From: Halarcobacter bivalviorum
GTDB taxonomy: Bacteria > Campylobacterota > Campylobacteria > Campylobacterales > Arcobacteraceae
Assembly (NCBI RefSeq): GCF_003346815.1
Contig: NZ_CP031217.1
Span: 2,108,001 to 2,172,000, forward strand
Reading direction: 5' to 3'
DNA: 64,000 nt
Shown here: positions 1 to 10,011 of the stretch, piece after piece
How the letters are laid out: every line of letters starts with the position of its first letter
Numbering within the stretch: the first letter of the stretch is position 1
The notes under the pieces: generated by a model
What the model saw: the letters and a program-made list of their open reading frames with translations, nothing else
Databases searched by the model: none
What the model was told of the DNA's origin: nothing
Program-made: the position numbers and the translations under genes

Positions 1-717
1 AGTTGTTCTTGAAAGTGTTCTTGATACAGAGTTATTTACTACACTATTAAGTGCAGACTCTTTAGAGGTTTGAACACCTTCTCTAATTCTATCAAATACG
101 ATAATTGTATCGTTTAATGAGTATCCTAAGATTGTAAGAATTGCAGCTAGAATATCTAAGTTTACCTCTACACCTACAAGTGATATTGCCCCAAGTGCAA
201 TAATAACGTCATGTGCAAGAGCTAAGATAGAAGCAACGGCAAATCTCCATTCAAATCTATATGATACATAAATTAAAATAATTATAAGAGATAAAGATAA
301 GGCCATAATACCTTTTTCTCTAAGCTCTCCACCAACTTTTGGTCCAACCATATCAACTCTTCTGATTTCAAATTTACCAGTAGAATCAAGTAATTTATGC
401 ATCTCATCACCAATATCATTTGTTAAGTTTGATGATACTCCTGAGATTCTAATAACTACTTCCTCTTCACTACCAAATTTAGTAATAGAAGAACCTTTAT
501 ACTCTGTTGCGTTTAATACTTTTCTGATTTTATCAATTGGTGCTTTATGCTCATATTGAACTTGTACTAAAGTTCCACCAGCAAAATCAATACCAAAGTT
601 TAAACCTTTTGTAAAAAGTATTACAATAGAAGCAATAACTAAAACAGCTGAAAGACCTAAAAATGGGATTCTTTTACCCATAAAATCATGAATTTTATTA
701 CCTTTGAATATTTCCAT
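1..717 (-). CDS. secF: Protein translocase subunit SecF (3' part outside window)
   Basis: SecF works with SecD in the inner membrane and uses proton motive force to help pull exported proteins out of the SecYEG channel. About 239 codons are visible from an ATG at 717; the C-terminal membrane segments lie beyond base 1. Visible are a first membrane segment (about residues 17-36), the GIDFAGGT motif after it, the VGPKVGGELREKG signature (about 125-138) and GYSLNDTIIVFDRIRE (about 195-210), all typical of SecF. The start codon overlaps the secD stop by one base (TAATG), so the two are translationally coupled. The identification is firm; the gene is partial only because of the window edge. Confidence 0.96.
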   Translation of the reverse strand, partial: MEIFKGNKIHDFMGKRIPFLGLSAVLVIASIVILFTKGLNFGIDFAGGTLVQVQYEHKAPIDKIRKVLNATEYKGSSITKFGSEEEVVIRISGVSSNLTNDIGDEMHKLLDSTGKFEIRRVDMVGPKVGGELREKGIMALSLSLIIILIYVSYRFEWRFAVASILALAHDVIIALGAISLVGVEVNLDILAAILTILGYSLNDTIIVFDRIREGVQTSKESALNSVVNNSVSRTLSRTT

Positions 718-2285
718 TATTTAATCCCAAACCATTTATTTAAGTTTTTATCTTTTGCTATTTTAGGTAATAAAGCTTCATAAATACCATGTGTACCTAA
801 GATAGCCGTTAACATAGATGCTAAAATACCAATAGAAATTGTTACTGCAAAACCTTTGATTGGTCCTGTACCATATGCATATAAAATTACTGCAACTAAA
901 AGAGTTGTAATATTTGCATCAAGGATTGCTCTCATTGCATTTGAGTAACCATCTTCAATAGCTTTAGGTATAGAAACTCCTTGTCTTAGAAGTTCTCTAA
1001 TTCTTTCTCCGATAATTACGTTTGCATCAACTGCCATACCAACTGTTAATACAATACCAGCCATACCAGGTAAAGTTAAAGTTGCTCCAAACATTGCCAT
1101 TACTGAAATAATAATAAAAATATTTGTAACAAGTGCAATATTTGCAATAATTCCAGCTCTTCTATAATAAATAATCATAAAGATAAATACCATTAAGAAC
1201 CCAGCTACAAGTGCAATTGTAGAAGCTTTAATAGAATCAGCACCTAATGATGGTCCTACACTTCTTTTCTCAAGTAAGTTTACAGAAGCAGGTAAAGCTC
1301 CTGACCTTAAAGCAATCGCAACATTTCCAGCTTCAACAACTGTAAATCCACCAGAAATTTGACCACTTCCTCCACCAATTCTCTCTCTAATATTTGGAGC
1401 AGAGTAAACTTTTCCATCAAGTACAACTGCAAGTCTTTTACCTACATTTTTACCTGTAAAGTCTCCAAAAATTCTAGCACCGGCTGAGTTAAGAGTAAAG
1501 TTAATAATTGGTTGATTTGATTGGTCAAAAGCAACTTGTGCATCTACAACTTGGCTTCCATTTAAAATTGGAATCTCTTTTACAAGATACTTAACATTTG
1601 GGTTATCAGTAGCCTCTAAAATCACATCACCATATTGTGCTGCTTGTGCTCTTGTCATACTGTAAACTTGGTCTATTCGCTCTTCATCAACAGCCATAAG
1701 TTCTAAATTTGCAGGTTTTGAGATAAGTTCTCTTGCTGCTTTTTCATCTTCTGCTGTTTTGATACCTGGAAGTTGAACCACAATATCAGTTTCACCTTGT
1801 CTTACAACATTTGGTTCTGCAAGTCCAAATTGGTCAAGTCTGTTTCTAATAGTTTCTACTGCTTGTGCAACAGCTTGATCTTTTGTTCTAACCTCTTCGT
1901 CTTGAGTTAATGTAATAGAATATTCAAGTTCAGTTTTTGAAACATTCAGTCCATTTATCTCTTCAAGCATTTTATCAACTTTTGGAAGTTCGTCAGCGTC
2001 TAATACTGTAAAAACAATTCTATCATTGTCTTTGATGCTTAAGCCATCTATTAAAATATCTTCATCATTTGAAAAATATTTTATTGCTGTAGCAATTGAT
2101 TTGATTTTTGAAGTTACTGCTTCATCTGTATTTACACCAAGAAGCATATGAAGTCCACCTTGTAGGTCAAGACCTAAAGAGATTTTTTTCCCAGATTCAG
2201 TTTGTAAAAAAGATGGTACAGAAAATACCACTCCAAAAATTATACTTAAGAAAAATATAATAAGTCTATAATTAAAGATTTTCAA
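717..2285 (-). CDS. secD: Protein translocase subunit SecD
   Basis: SecD is the larger partner of SecF in the proton-driven accessory translocase. The 522-residue product has a membrane segment at the N-terminus, the GLDLQGG motif (about 38-44), a large periplasmic domain with the FTGKNVGKRLAVVLDG and ALRSGALPAS signatures, then a bundle of five membrane segments ending with GMAVDANVIIGERIRE. Length is normal for the phylum. The start is a TTG, supported by an AAGGG ribosome-binding site six bases upstream. It follows yajC after a gap of about 73 bases that contains a strong hairpin, and is followed without a gap by secF. Confidence 0.97.
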   Translation of the reverse strand: MKIFNYRLIIFFLSIIFGVVFSVPSFLQTESGKKISLGLDLQGGLHMLLGVNTDEAVTSKIKSIATAIKYFSNDEDILIDGLSIKDNDRIVFTVLDADELPKVDKMLEEINGLNVSKTELEYSITLTQDEEVRTKDQAVAQAVETIRNRLDQFGLAEPNVVRQGETDIVVQLPGIKTAEDEKAARELISKPANLELMAVDEERIDQVYSMTRAQAAQYGDVILEATDNPNVKYLVKEIPILNGSQVVDAQVAFDQSNQPIINFTLNSAGARIFGDFTGKNVGKRLAVVLDGKVYSAPNIRERIGGGSGQISGGFTVVEAGNVAIALRSGALPASVNLLEKRSVGPSLGADSIKASTIALVAGFLMVFIFMIIYYRRAGIIANIALVTNIFIIISVMAMFGATLTLPGMAGIVLTVGMAVDANVIIGERIRELLRQGVSIPKAIEDGYSNAMRAILDANITTLLVAVILYAYGTGPIKGFAVTISIGILASMLTAILGTHGIYEALLPKIAKDKNLNKWFGIK

Positions 2286-2317
2286 GTTAATCCCTTAAAA
2301 TAAGAAGTAAACATAGA

Positions 2318-2354
2318 TTTTAAAACATGTAAAAGCTCTTTACATGTTTTAAAA
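2318..2354 (-). terminator. Hairpin between yajC and secD
   Basis: A 16-base-pair inverted repeat (arms about 2318-2333 and 2339-2354, loop AGCTC) fills most of the yajC-secD gap. The inner arm is ACATGTAAA/TTTACATGT, extended by A/T pairs. It looks like an attenuator or transcript-stabilising element that sets the yajC:secD ratio, not a full stop, because secDF has no other obvious promoter space. Function is inferred. Confidence 0.55.
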
Positions 2355-2358
2355 ATAA

Positions 2359-2631
2359 TTATTCAGAAAGTTTTGCAACAAACTCTTTTACTAATTTCAT
2401 TTCAGTGTTATCGTGGTTTTTTACGATTAAGTAGCTTTCTTCTACTTTTGTAATTTCTACCATTAAGCCACCATTTGTTACAATTTTATCGCCTTTTTTT
2501 AGTCCAGCGATCATCTCTTTATGATTTTTCGCTTGCTTTTGCTGTGGTCTAATAATTAAGAAATAAAAAATTGCAAATAATGCAACTAGGGGTAACAATG
2601 AGCTTATTAAATCTGCACTTTGACCTTCCAT
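2359..2631 (-). CDS. yajC: Preprotein translocase subunit YajC
   Basis: YajC is a small single-span protein that joins SecDF in the holo-translocon. The product of about 90 residues has one hydrophobic segment (about 12-29) followed at once by the family signature IIRPQQKQ, then a small basic and beta-rich cytoplasmic domain. The ATG at 2631 is preferred over a TTG one codon earlier because an AGGA ribosome-binding site lies 6-7 bases before the ATG. It is the first gene of a yajC-secD-secF operon and diverges from lnt, with fewer than 30 bases between the two starts. Confidence 0.94.
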   Translation of the reverse strand: MEGQSADLISSLLPLVALFAIFYFLIIRPQQKQAKNHKEMIAGLKKGDKIVTNGGLMVEITKVEESYLIVKNHDNTEMKLVKEFVAKLSE

Positions 2632-2659
2632 CAAATTTCCTTTTAAAAAGTATTTTTCT

Positions 2660-3892
2660 ATGTTTTTAGTAAAACGGGCTTATTCTAACAAAACTAATAT
2701 AATAAAAGGCTTCATAACAGCATTATTTTTGTGCTCTTTTATATACTTAGAACACTATGCAATATTCTCAAAACTTTTAAACACTTTATTAGCACTTTTT
2801 TCTTTTTATATGTTATTAACAATAAATAAAAAAAGCTTTGTTATTGCTGGTTTTTTTACAGGGATTTTTTGGTTTTACTGGATAGGGAATAGTTTTCAGT
2901 ATTATGACTTAGCATATTTAAAATATCCAATAATTTTTTGTATTGGTTTAGGTTATGCTTTATTATTCTATTTTATGACAATTGTTGATAAAACTATTTA
3001 TAGAGCAGTTGCTCTTTTTTTAATCTCTTTTATTCATCCTATAGGTTTTAATTGGTTTATTCCTGAGCTAACACTTGTAAATAGTTATTTGCCTTATTCT
3101 AAAGCTCATTTTGCTTTAATACTAGCTCTTGTTTATATGTTTATTAAAATAAATGGTTTTAAAAGATTTCTTGCACCTCTGCCTCTGCTTTTAATTGTTA
3201 CTTCACAAGGAACGTATATTGATTCAACAGGTCTAAAAATCTCTATGCCACAACTAAATACTCCACAAGAACAAAAGTGGTTAAAAAACAATCTAGCTAA
3301 AACAATAGATGACAATTTACTTTTAATTGATAATGCAATCATAGAAAAAAATGATTTAATTATTTTACCTGAGACTGTTTTTCCTGTTGTTTTAAATACA
3401 GAAGAGTTTTTAATGGAGGTCTTACTAAAAAAATCAGAACAGATTGATATTGTTGCAGGAGCTATTTATTATGAAGATAAAAACTATTATAACGCTACCT
3501 ATCATTTCAAAAATGGGAATTTAAATATTGCAAAGAAAGTGGTTTTAGTTCCTTTTGGGGAAGAGATTCCTTTACCTCAATTTTTAGTAGATTTTATCAA
3601 TGAGAAGTTTTATAATGGAGCGCAAGACTATAAAACTGCTTCTAAACCAACTGATTTTAATATCAAAGGTATAAACTTTAGAAATGCTATTTGTTATGAA
3701 GCAACAAGTGAAAAAATATATCAAGATTTAAAAGATACAAAATATATGATTGTTACTTCAAACAATGCTTGGTTTACACCCTCTATTGAACCAACTCTTC
3801 AGAAAATACTTTTAAAATATTATGCTAATAAATATGGAATAACTATTTTTCACTCTATAAATGGAAGTGAAAATTATATTGTTAGACCCTAA
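2660..3892 (+). CDS. lnt: Apolipoprotein N-acyltransferase
   Basis: Lnt adds the third acyl chain to the N-terminal cysteine of lipoproteins at the periplasmic face of the inner membrane. The N-terminal 200 residues hold several membrane segments; the rest is a nitrilase-type domain. The expected catalytic triad is visible: Glu238 in LPETVFP, Lys293 in KVVLVPFGEE and Cys345 in NAICYE. At 410 residues it is shorter than the E. coli enzyme (about 510), as is usual in this phylum. Its 3' end overlaps the convergent cca gene by about 11 bases. It is divergent from yajC. Confidence 0.93.
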   Translation: MFLVKRAYSNKTNIIKGFITALFLCSFIYLEHYAIFSKLLNTLLALFSFYMLLTINKKSFVIAGFFTGIFWFYWIGNSFQYYDLAYLKYPIIFCIGLGYALLFYFMTIVDKTIYRAVALFLISFIHPIGFNWFIPELTLVNSYLPYSKAHFALILALVYMFIKINGFKRFLAPLPLLLIVTSQGTYIDSTGLKISMPQLNTPQEQKWLKNNLAKTIDDNLLLIDNAIIEKNDLIILPETVFPVVLNTEEFLMEVLLKKSEQIDIVAGAIYYEDKNYYNATYHFKNGNLNIAKKVVLVPFGEEIPLPQFLVDFINEKFYNGAQDYKTASKPTDFNIKGINFRNAICYEATSEKIYQDLKDTKYMIVTSNNAWFTPSIEPTLQKILLKYYANKYGITIFHSINGSENYIVRP

Positions 3893-5273
3893 ACTTCTCT
3901 TTTATGGCTTTTAGAAGTTCTTCTTTTTCTAAATCTTCATCTATTTGAAGGTTTAGAGCATAATCTAATATCTCTTTGAACTCTTTTCCTGGGTTCATCC
4001 CTAAAGCTATTAAATCTCTTCCTTGAACTATTGGCTTTAATCCCTCATTTGAAATATTCATCTGTCTTGCTTGTTCTAAAACCCAAGTAATAGCCTTATC
4101 ACATTTATCTTTATCAGGAATTGTTCTTCCTTTACAGTCAGCAAGGCAAACAAGGCAAAGGTCTTCAATAGAGCACTTTAAAGAGAGTCTTTTTACTGCT
4201 TTTAAACTAGATTCAGCTTTATAAAGTTGAAAAGGAGCAAGATGATTTTTTACAAGTGGAACAACTTTTTCAATAAGCTTTTTTTCATCAGTTAATCTAC
4301 TTAAAAAACTAATCGTAGGCTCAACACCTAAAGCTTCATGTTTATGAGAAGTTACTCTCCCCTCTTTTGTAGTTTCAGTACAAAAAGGTTTTCCTAAATC
4401 ATGGCAAAGAAGTGCATAAAAAAGATAAAGGTCTCTATACTCATCTCCTGTTTTATATTTAGCCATCTCATCCAAAGTCATTAGTGTATGAACCCAAACA
4501 TCACCTTCAGGATGGAACTGCTTATCCTGAATACATCCATCTAAAGCTTTTAATTCTGGGAAATATTTTAAAATTCCTAACTCTTTTAGAAGATAAAAAC
4601 CTAGAGAAGGTTTTCTTGATTTTAAAAATAGTTTTTTAAACTCTTCATAGACTCTCTCTTTAGGTAAATATTTTAACTCATCATCATCTACCATCTCTTT
4701 ACATAAAGAAAAAGTCTTTTCATCTAAAGTTAACTCATATCTTGATACAAATTGAACTGCTCGATAGACTCTTAAAGGGTCTTCCACAAAAGTTTCATCT
4801 TTTATATGTCTTAAGGTTTTACTTTTTAAATCTTCTAAACCTCTATTTGGGTCTAAATATTCATCTTTAAAGTAGTCATAACCAATTGAATTTATAGTAA
4901 AATCTCTTCTTAGACTAGCTTGTGCAAAGCTTAGATTTGGATTTGTTGTTACTTCAAAATCCTTGTGTCCATGACCTATTTTTTTCTCTTCTCTTGCAAG
5001 GGCAAAATCAAAATCATAACCAGCTACATTTAAAATCATTACACCAAATGATTTTCCAACTTGTTTTACACTTCCATATTTTTCTAAAATAGTTTGAACT
5101 ATATTTAAATCATCGCAATTAAAAAGTTCAACATCAAAATCTTTGTTGGGAATATTTAATAAAGAGTCTCTAACGCAGCCACCTACAAGAATAGGTTTGA
5201 TTCCTACTTCTTGTAAGCTTTTTAAAATATCAACTAATATTGAAGGAATATTAGCTTTTATGTTTGTATACAT
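3882..5273 (-). CDS. cca: CCA tRNA nucleotidyltransferase with HD domain
   Basis: The product adds or repairs the 3' CCA end of tRNA. The N-terminal nucleotidyltransferase domain shows GGCVRD (about residues 31-36), the metal-binding DFD a few residues later, and RRDFTIN. The C-terminal half contains an HD phosphohydrolase signature (CHDLGKPF) as in multifunctional Cca proteins. The frame is open further upstream to 5318, but that would bury 68 bases in the preceding channel gene; the ATG at 5273 (MYTNIKAN) gives a 23-base overlap and a normal N-terminus. No clear ribosome-binding site is visible, which fits translational coupling. It is the last gene of the aroK-to-cca operon. Confidence 0.92.
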   Translation of the reverse strand: MYTNIKANIPSILVDILKSLQEVGIKPILVGGCVRDSLLNIPNKDFDVELFNCDDLNIVQTILEKYGSVKQVGKSFGVMILNVAGYDFDFALAREEKKIGHGHKDFEVTTNPNLSFAQASLRRDFTINSIGYDYFKDEYLDPNRGLEDLKSKTLRHIKDETFVEDPLRVYRAVQFVSRYELTLDEKTFSLCKEMVDDDELKYLPKERVYEEFKKLFLKSRKPSLGFYLLKELGILKYFPELKALDGCIQDKQFHPEGDVWVHTLMTLDEMAKYKTGDEYRDLYLFYALLCHDLGKPFCTETTKEGRVTSHKHEALGVEPTISFLSRLTDEKKLIEKVVPLVKNHLAPFQLYKAESSLKAVKRLSLKCSIEDLCLVCLADCKGRTIPDKDKCDKAITWVLEQARQMNISNEGLKPIVQGRDLIALGMNPGKEFKEILDYALNLQIDEDLEKEELLKAIKEKFRV

Positions 5274-6066
5274 GTACATCTGTTTGAGGGAAAGGAATTG
5301 AGATACCTTCTTTATCAAATGTAAGTTTAATATTTTCTGTTAAATCAAATTTTACAGCCCAGTAATCAGGAGTATTTACCCAAGCTCTAACTACAAAGTT
5401 TACAGAAGAGTTAGCTAATTCAGAAACTGCAACTGTAATACCTTTATCTTTTAAAACTCTTTCATCTGCTTCAACAATTTGGTTTAAAACATCTTTTGCT
5501 TTTTTAATATCATCGTCATAACCAATACCAACAATTAAGTCTACTCTTCTTGTATCATGTGCATTTACATTTTTAATATTTCCACCTGTAATTGCTCCAT
5601 TTGGCACAATGATTTTTTGGTTATCTCCAGTTTTAAATTCAGTATTAAAAATACCTACTTCTTGAACTGTTCCAGCAACTCCACCTGCTTCTACAAAATC
5701 CCCTACTTTGAAAGGTTTGAAGAAAATAATCATAACACCAGAAGCAAAGTTTCCTAAAGAGTCTTTTAGTGCTAAACCAATAGCAAGACCTGCAGCACCT
5801 AAGATTGCAAAGAATGATGTAGTATCTACTCCAACTTGTTTTAAAGAAGTTAAAATAACAACTACCATTAAAATATAATAAACAATATCATCTAAAAATG
5901 ATAAAAGTGTTTCATCTACATTTTTCTTTTTATTCATTAGTTTTACAAAAAAATCAGTAAGTTTTCTAGCAAGAAATTTACCAATAACAAAAATAACTAT
6001 TGCAGCTGCAATATTTAAAGCATAAACACCAATCACATCTGAAACAGTTTGAATACTAGTTTCCAT
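5251..6066 (-). CDS. Small-conductance mechanosensitive channel, MscS family
   Basis: MscS-type channels open on membrane tension and release small solutes during hypo-osmotic shock. The 271-residue product has the minimal three-span architecture: hydrophobic segments near 15-33, 58-80 and 85-105, the pore helix with AAGLAIGLALKDSLGNFASG, then the beta domain with KPFKVGDFVE, the VPNG motif (IIVPNGAI), and an alpha/beta vestibule. Length matches E. coli MscS (286). A strong AAGGAG lies before the ATG. It sits between proS (10 bases upstream) and cca (overlap), so it is expressed with housekeeping genes. Confidence 0.94.
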   Translation of the reverse strand: METSIQTVSDVIGVYALNIAAAIVIFVIGKFLARKLTDFFVKLMNKKKNVDETLLSFLDDIVYYILMVVVILTSLKQVGVDTTSFFAILGAAGLAIGLALKDSLGNFASGVMIIFFKPFKVGDFVEAGGVAGTVQEVGIFNTEFKTGDNQKIIVPNGAITGGNIKNVNAHDTRRVDLIVGIGYDDDIKKAKDVLNQIVEADERVLKDKGITVAVSELANSSVNFVVRAWVNTPDYWAVKFDLTENIKLTFDKEGISIPFPQTDVHVYKHKS

Positions 6067-6075
6067 TTTTTCTCC

Positions 6076-7800
6076 TTAAGCTTTTAATTTTTCGAAAAGA
6101 ACTTGAGTAACTCTACTTACTTCAACATCTTCTTTTTCTAAAGTTTTTCTATCAATAATCTCAACAAATCCCTCACTTAGTCTTTTACCTACAACTACAG
6201 CATAAGGGAAACCAATAAGTTCAAAATCTGACATCTTAAAACCAAATCTCTCTTTTGTTCTATCATCAATAATTGTTTCAATACCTAAAGCTTTTAAATC
6301 TTCATAGATTTTTAAACCAGCTTCTAATTCTTCATCTTTTTTAGCATTTGAAACAATTACATCAACTAAAAATGGTGCAGTCTCTTTTGTCCAAATTGCA
6401 CCTTTATCATCGTGGTTTTGTTCAATTACAGCAGCAACAAGTCTTGATACTCCAATCCCATAACATCCCATTTCAAATGGTTTTGCTTTTCCATTTTCAT
6501 CTAAAAATGTTGCATCCATAGCAGAAGAATATTTTGAACCTAATTGGAAAATATGTCCTGCTTCAATACCTTTTGTGTACTCTAGTTTTCCACCACAACA
6601 AGAACAAGTATCCCCTTCTTGAACAGCTACAAGGTCAAAATATTTTGCATCTTTTAAAGTTGAAAGGTCTGTTCCAGTAAAGTGATAGTCCTCTTCATTT
6701 GCTCCACAAACTAATCCAACTTCATCTTTTAACTCTTCATCAATTACAAAAGTAACTGCTTCTGGTAAACCAAATGGTCCACAATATCCTGCAACTAAAC
6801 CACTCTCTTTGATTTCCTCTTCTGAAGCATCTACTAACTCTAAAGCATCTACTGCATTACAAGCTTTTGTCTCTTCTAACTCATCATTTCCTCTTACAAA
6901 GAACACAACTACTTCAGTTTTATCTTCATAAACAGCTTTTTTCATAACTGCTTTGATTGATTGAGCTTGTGAAGTACTTAAGAAGTTTGAAACCTCTTCA
7001 ATAGTCTTCATACCTTGTGTTAATACTTTCTCTTGTGCAATTGGAGTATTTGTAGTCTCTTGCCAATTTGGAACAACTTTTTTAGCTCTAATTGCAGCTT
7101 CAATATTTGCTCCATAATCACAATCAGGACAAATAACAATTGTATCTTCACCAGAGTTTGCAAGTACCATAAACTCTTTTGAACCACTTCCACCAATAGC
7201 TCCTGAATCTGCATCAACAATTCTAAAATCAAGCCCTAGTCTTGTATAAACTCTTTTATAAGCTTCTTCCATATTCTTAAACTCTTTTATCAAACACTCT
7301 TGTGAAGCATGAAATGAGTAAGCATCTTTCATAAGGAATTCTCTTCCTCTCATAAGTCCAAATCTTGGTCTAGCTTCATCTCTAAACTTCGTATTAATAT
7401 GATAAAGGTTTAAAGGGAGGTTTTTATATGAAGTAATTCTATTTTTTACCATGTTTACTACAGACTCTTCATTTGTAGGAGATAATACATATTCCCCACT
7501 TTTTCTATCTTTGAATCTTAGTAATTCAGAACCCATAGTTAAGTTTCTACCTGATTCTTCCCAAAAAGACATAGGTGTTACAAAAGAGCATAACATTTCA
7601 TTTGCTCCACTTTTATCCATCTCATCTTTTACAACTGCTCTGATTTTATCAAGAACTATTTTTCCTAAAGGTAAAAAATCATAAAGTCCTGCACCAGATT
7701 GAGAAATAAATCCACCTCTTATTAGATATTGATGTGATGGTAAAGTAGCATCACTTGGTGTCTCTTTTGTAGTTGGTATAAACATTCGAGAAAATTTCAT
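6076..7800 (-). CDS. proS: Prolyl-tRNA synthetase (bacterial type)
   Basis: This enzyme charges tRNA-Pro. The 574-residue protein is the bacterial form with an editing insertion. Class II motifs are visible: motif 1 region around [13 protein letters not shown] (about 42-54), motif 2 [25 protein letters not shown], and motif 3 [14 protein letters not shown]. The YbaK-like editing domain that hydrolyses Ala-tRNA-Pro occupies about residues 220-385, and the anticodon-binding domain is the last 110 residues. It lies between hemA (10-base gap) and the MscS gene. The hemA-proS order is also found in Campylobacter. Confidence 0.97.
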   Translation of the reverse strand: MKFSRMFIPTTKETPSDATLPSHQYLIRGGFISQSGAGLYDFLPLGKIVLDKIRAVVKDEMDKSGANEMLCSFVTPMSFWEESGRNLTMGSELLRFKDRKSGEYVLSPTNEESVVNMVKNRITSYKNLPLNLYHINTKFRDEARPRFGLMRGREFLMKDAYSFHASQECLIKEFKNMEEAYKRVYTRLGLDFRIVDADSGAIGGSGSKEFMVLANSGEDTIVICPDCDYGANIEAAIRAKKVVPNWQETTNTPIAQEKVLTQGMKTIEEVSNFLSTSQAQSIKAVMKKAVYEDKTEVVVFFVRGNDELEETKACNAVDALELVDASEEEIKESGLVAGYCGPFGLPEAVTFVIDEELKDEVGLVCGANEEDYHFTGTDLSTLKDAKYFDLVAVQEGDTCSCCGGKLEYTKGIEAGHIFQLGSKYSSAMDATFLDENGKAKPFEMGCYGIGVSRLVAAVIEQNHDDKGAIWTKETAPFLVDVIVSNAKKDEELEAGLKIYEDLKALGIETIIDDRTKERFGFKMSDFELIGFPYAVVVGKRLSEGFVEIIDRKTLEKEDVEVSRVTQVLFEKLKA

Positions 7801-7810
7801 TTAATAAATC

Positions 7811-9103
7811 CTATTCATTATTTTTTGTTGCGTGTTCGCATTTATTTAAAAAGTCTGTATCTTTTAGTCCAAAAATAGATTGAACTGTTCCAACAACAAC
7901 ATCACATTGACTATCTTTTGATATTCCTTTTAATCTTGTTGAAGGTTCATGTAAATATTCAGTTAAAACAGTTTGACAAAGTTTTTTAATATTCTCTTGG
8001 TCTTCTTGTTTTATAAAACCTTTTTTTATAGCATTCTTGATTTTTTTATCAATAACCTCATCACCTTTTAGATACATATGTTTTATAACAGGTTCTACTT
8101 CAAGTGATTTTAACCATTCAAAAAATTCCATAGACATCTTATTTACAATTGAGTATGCAGTTTTTGCCTGTTTTGCTCTTAAAGTCATATTTTCATCAAC
8201 AATATCTTGTAAATCATCAACTGAATAAATATCTAAGTTCGATGATTCAATATCATCAATATCTCTTGGAACTGCTATATCAAACCAAAATCTATCAAAA
8301 GCACACTCAGATACCATCTCTTGTTTTATAATTGGGTATGGTGCTGCTGTTGCTGTAATCATTACAGGAACATGGTTTAAAAGTTTTTCTAAGTTTGAAT
8401 ACTCTTCAACTTGAATATGTTGCTCAAAACTATCAGCTAATAGTTGAGCTTTTTTAGTATCTCTACTTGTAAGAATTACATCAAAGCCAGAAGATAATAG
8501 ATGCTTAATAGTAAGTTCACTCATCTCCCCTGCTCCAATTACAAGTGCTTTTACTCCACTTGTATCTCCTACAATCTCTTTTGCTTTTGCAACTGCTGTA
8601 GAAGCAACTGAAACAGAACCTGTACCTAAGCTTGTAGCATTTCTAACTGCTGCTGCACATTTAAAAGAGTAGTGAAGTGCTCTTGGAAGATTTTGTTCAC
8701 AATATTTTTTTGCTAATGAAAATCTAAAGGCATCTTTTAATTGCCCTACAATTTGAGTCTCACCAATTACAAGTGAATCTAAAGCAGAAGCTACAGAGAA
8801 AAGATGATGAATTGCTCCATCATTTTCATAAATATCTGCTCTATCAAAAAGGTTTTCAAACTCTATTTTAGAGTAATTTGAAAGTTTTTCAATTATAGAT
8901 TTTGAAGCAAGTTTTGTATTTCCAACAGCAGCGATAATCTCTACTCTATTACAGGTTGAAAGTAAAATTGCTTCTTCAATATTTTTATCAACTAAAATTT
9001 GTTTTAAAAATCTATCTTTGTTTTCCTCATTTGGAAAAGCTAACTTCTCTCTTGTTTGAATATCTGTATTTTTATGAGAGAAACTAATACATAAATAACT
9101 CAT
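7811..9103 (-). CDS. hemA: Glutamyl-tRNA reductase
   Basis: HemA reduces Glu-tRNA to glutamate-1-semialdehyde with NADPH, the first step of C5 haem synthesis. The catalytic cysteine is Cys51 in the signature LSTCNRVE. GETQIVGQLKDAF follows near 112, then a Rossmann motif VIGAGEMSELTIKHLL (about 189-204), and a helical dimerisation domain at the C-terminus. Length (430) is typical. It starts three bases after ispB ends, so the two are coupled. Confidence 0.97.
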   Translation of the reverse strand: MSYLCISFSHKNTDIQTREKLAFPNEENKDRFLKQILVDKNIEEAILLSTCNRVEIIAAVGNTKLASKSIIEKLSNYSKIEFENLFDRADIYENDGAIHHLFSVASALDSLVIGETQIVGQLKDAFRFSLAKKYCEQNLPRALHYSFKCAAAVRNATSLGTGSVSVASTAVAKAKEIVGDTSGVKALVIGAGEMSELTIKHLLSSGFDVILTSRDTKKAQLLADSFEQHIQVEEYSNLEKLLNHVPVMITATAAPYPIIKQEMVSECAFDRFWFDIAVPRDIDDIESSNLDIYSVDDLQDIVDENMTLRAKQAKTAYSIVNKMSMEFFEWLKSLEVEPVIKHMYLKGDEVIDKKIKNAIKKGFIKQEDQENIKKLCQTVLTEYLHEPSTRLKGISKDSQCDVVVGTVQSIFGLKDTDFLNKCEHATKNNE

Positions 9104-9106
9104 AAA

Positions 9107-10003
9107 CTAAAACTCTCTTTCAATCATTGCACTCATAATTTGAACTAAAGACTCATTCTTCTCTTCTTTTACAGCTTCTATAGCTTCTAGGCCAAGCTCT
9201 TTTGCTTTTGTAATAGAATCAGCTAAAGCTTTTGTATTTATCATCTCTTGTTTTATCCAAGAGCTCTCTTCTTGTGATAACTCTTTTTTATATAAGGCTT
9301 CTAATTTTGTTTTATCTTCAATTCTTTCATGTAGTAAAAGGTAAGGAATAGTAACTTTACCCTCTACAAAATCAAGCATTGCAGGTTTTCCTAAAGTTTC
9401 ACTATCTTGTGTAATATCTAAAATATCATCTATCATTTGGAAAGCAAGTCCTAAGTTTCTTCCATAAAGTGCATATTTTTCTTTATCAAGTCCTGCTAAA
9501 ATAGCTGCTGATTTTGCACTTGCTTCTATTAATGAAGCAGTTTTTTTATAAATCATATCAAGGTATTTTTTATAAGAAGAGTTAAACTCATTTGTTAAAT
9601 TTACATCTAACATCTCTCCAATACTTAAAAGTGTTACTGCATTTGAAACATTGTATGCAACTTCTTTATTCATTTGAGAAAGTTCAGTAAAGGCTTTTGA
9701 ATATAAAACATCTCCAAACATGATTGAAGTTTTATTATCATATAAAGCATTGATTGAAGGTTTACCTCTTCTTGTATCAGCTTCATCAATAACATCATCA
9801 TGTAATAAAGAAGCTGCATGAATCATCTCAACTACTGCACATAGTTTGATTGACTCTTCATTTACTCCTGCAATTTTTAAAATAAGTTTTGACCTTAACA
9901 TCTTTCCAGTTGCAAGTTTGTCTAACAGTTCTAAACTCTTTTCGTCATTACACTCTTCTATAAAACTTCTTATTTTATTTTTAACTTCTTGTAACTCTTC
10001 CAC
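9107..10003 (-). CDS. ispB: Trans-polyprenyl diphosphate synthase (octaprenyl type)
   Basis: This enzyme condenses isopentenyl diphosphate onto allylic diphosphates to make the side chain of menaquinone. Both aspartate-rich motifs are present: DDVID (Asp69, Asp70, Asp73) followed by RRG, and DDILD (Asp192, Asp193, Asp196) preceded by FQMI. Length (298) is normal. The exact chain length cannot be read from the sequence. It starts nine bases after the DUF2018 gene. The pairing with hemA is conserved in the phylum. Confidence 0.92.
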   Translation of the reverse strand: MEELQEVKNKIRSFIEECNDEKSLELLDKLATGKMLRSKLILKIAGVNEESIKLCAVVEMIHAASLLHDDVIDEADTRRGKPSINALYDNKTSIMFGDVLYSKAFTELSQMNKEVAYNVSNAVTLLSIGEMLDVNLTNEFNSSYKKYLDMIYKKTASLIEASAKSAAILAGLDKEKYALYGRNLGLAFQMIDDILDITQDSETLGKPAMLDFVEGKVTIPYLLLHERIEDKTKLEALYKKELSQEESSWIKQEMINTKALADSITKAKELGLEAIEAVKEEKNESLVQIMSAMIEREF

Positions 10004-10011
10004 TTTTAACC

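Noticed and set aside
7020-7684. Small frames within proS
   Set aside because: Shadow frames; the main reading frame is a complete prolyl-tRNA synthetase.
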